A stretch of DNA of 5,287 bases from assembly GCA_009780875.1 (NCBI GenBank), contig WQZE01000093.1:1-5287 (forward strand), written 5' to 3'. Positions 4,676 through 5,287 of this stretch are shown here, piece after piece. The position numbers and the translations under genes are program-made. The notes under the pieces are model-generated. The model was given only the letters and a program-made list of their open reading frames with translations, was not told the origin of the DNA and made no database searches. The DNA comes from Bacillota bacterium (GTDB lineage: Bacteria; Bacillota; Clostridia; Christensenellales; Pumilibacteraceae). The number at the start of each line of letters is the position of its first letter. Position 1 is the stretch's first letter.

Positions 4676-5287
4676 ATGTTGCCCAAGTTGTTAAGCACTT
4701 GGCTATCATAAGTATATTGCAGACCGCTTTGTTGCTCGTATTCTTGCAAGGCAATCTCTATCAGTTTGTCAAGCAATGTGTCAAACTCAAACAAATCATA
4801 GGAAAACAAATATTGTGAAAGCGAGCCTGGGATTGCATTGAGTTCGTTGACAAAGATTTCACCCTCTTGCGATAGCAAAAAATCAACTCTTGCCACACCA
4901 CTACATCCAAGCACTGCAAAGACTTTCTTGGCGGTCTCTTGGATGCAGTGCCGCTGTGCTGTGGACAAGTCGGCGGGCATTCGTTTTTTGTCACCCATAT
5001 TTTTTGCACCGTTCTCATACTTGTCACCAAAGGACAAAAAATTTTGCCATCCAATCGGTTCTTCTATCTCCGTGGCAATCAGTTTTTGCTTGCCACCGCC
5101 TAGCACGGCGCAATTGCACTCCACAAAATTTTGGAGGGCTTTTTCTATCACAACCTTTTTGTCAAAAGCAAAGGCAATCTCCAATGCTTTTTTGAGACCC
5201 ATCACATCCTCGGCTTTGCTAATTCCTATACTACTCCCAAGATTGGCAGGCTTGACAATCAGCGGGTAGCCCAAGGATTGCACGCAC
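4666..5287 (-). CDS. ddl: D-alanine--D-alanine ligase, C-terminal part (partial)
   Basis: The frame is open from the right edge (first full codon 5286-5284) to a TAA at 4668-4666, giving 206 residues of an enzyme usually about 350 long, so the N-terminal domain and the true start lie outside the window. The visible part is the ATP-grasp region. It holds YPLIVKPANLGSSIGI (about 7-22 of the fragment) with the glycine/serine-rich nucleotide loop, VVIEKAL (about 45-51), the conserved PADL, GVARVDFLL (about 130-138) with the metal-site Asp, and VNELNAIPGSLS (about 146-157) with the Glu and Asn that bind magnesium. The enzyme joins two D-alanines in the cytoplasm for the peptidoglycan stem peptide. 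The usual NExNTxPG motif reads NELNAIPG, a Thr to Ala change that should be tolerated. Dipeptide specificity (D-Ala rather than D-Lac or D-Ser) cannot be settled from this part. No clear terminator follows on its own strand. The next gene, the ferredoxin, has its own promoter. Confidence 0.93.
   Translation of the reverse strand, partial: CVQSLGYPLIVKPANLGSSIGISKAEDVMGLKKALEIAFAFDKKVVIEKALQNFVECNCAVLGGGKQKLIATEIEEPIGWQNFLSFGDKYENGAKNMGDKKRMPADLSTAQRHCIQETAKKVFAVLGCSGVARVDFLLSQEGEIFVNELNAIPGSLSQYLFSYDLFEFDTLLDKLIEIALQEYEQQSGLQYTYDSQVLNNLGNIKK

Noticed and set aside
1..5287. Frequent TTTG/CAAA/GCAAA words across the window, considered as a dispersed repeat or uptake-type signal.
   Set aside because: They have no fixed spacing or flanking context and are explained by heavy use of TTG, CAA, AAA, TTT and GCA codons in the minus-strand genes.

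Overview
The window looks like chromosomal DNA from a low-GC, probably anaerobic Bacillota (Clostridia-type) bacterium. The reasons are a clostridial 2[4Fe-4S] ferredoxin, the paired TIGR03960 radical SAM and TIGR03936/DUF2344 genes typical of that group, Shine-Dalgarno sites of the GGAGG/AAAGGAG type, and an intrinsically consensus sigma-A promoter. The species cannot be named from the sequence alone. All supported genes lie on the minus strand, so they are transcribed from right to left in window coordinates.

In transcription order: (1) the 3' two thirds or so of a D-alanine--D-alanine ligase gene (4666-5287, cut by the right edge); (2) a 134-nt intergenic stretch with a textbook promoter (TTGACA, 17 nt, TATAAT; 4591-4619) and a small palindrome near the expected start of transcription; (3) a 59-residue two-cluster ferredoxin (4352-4531); (4) a perfect 13-bp inverted repeat with a 6-nt loop (4294-4325); (5) a DUF4132-domain protein (2647-4242, possibly starting further upstream); (6) a TIGR03960 B12-binding-type radical SAM protein (832-2619); (7) its usual partner, the DUF2344/TIGR03936 radical SAM-linked protein (179-838), which overlaps it by 7 nt; (8) a second promoter (126-154) and the first 22 codons of an unidentified gene (1-66, cut by the left edge). 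No gene-free stretch exceeds 300 nt.

The layout suggests one transcript from the ferredoxin promoter through DUF4132, radical SAM and DUF2344, with the inverted repeat able to separate a more abundant ferredoxin message from the downstream genes. A ferredoxin could supply electrons to the radical SAM cluster, but that link is inference from position only. The DUF4132 gene between the ferredoxin and the radical SAM pair is the least expected element. The RNase G, rplU and rpmA genes that often follow the radical SAM/DUF2344 pair in Clostridia are not seen next to it here.

No CRISPR array, tRNA, rRNA, insertion sequence or phage gene was recognised. Most of the window is ordinary conserved chromosome. 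The observations worth checking are the hairpin and start-site question at the DUF4132 gene, the operon composition, and a possible tiny divergent transcript between ferredoxin and ddl.
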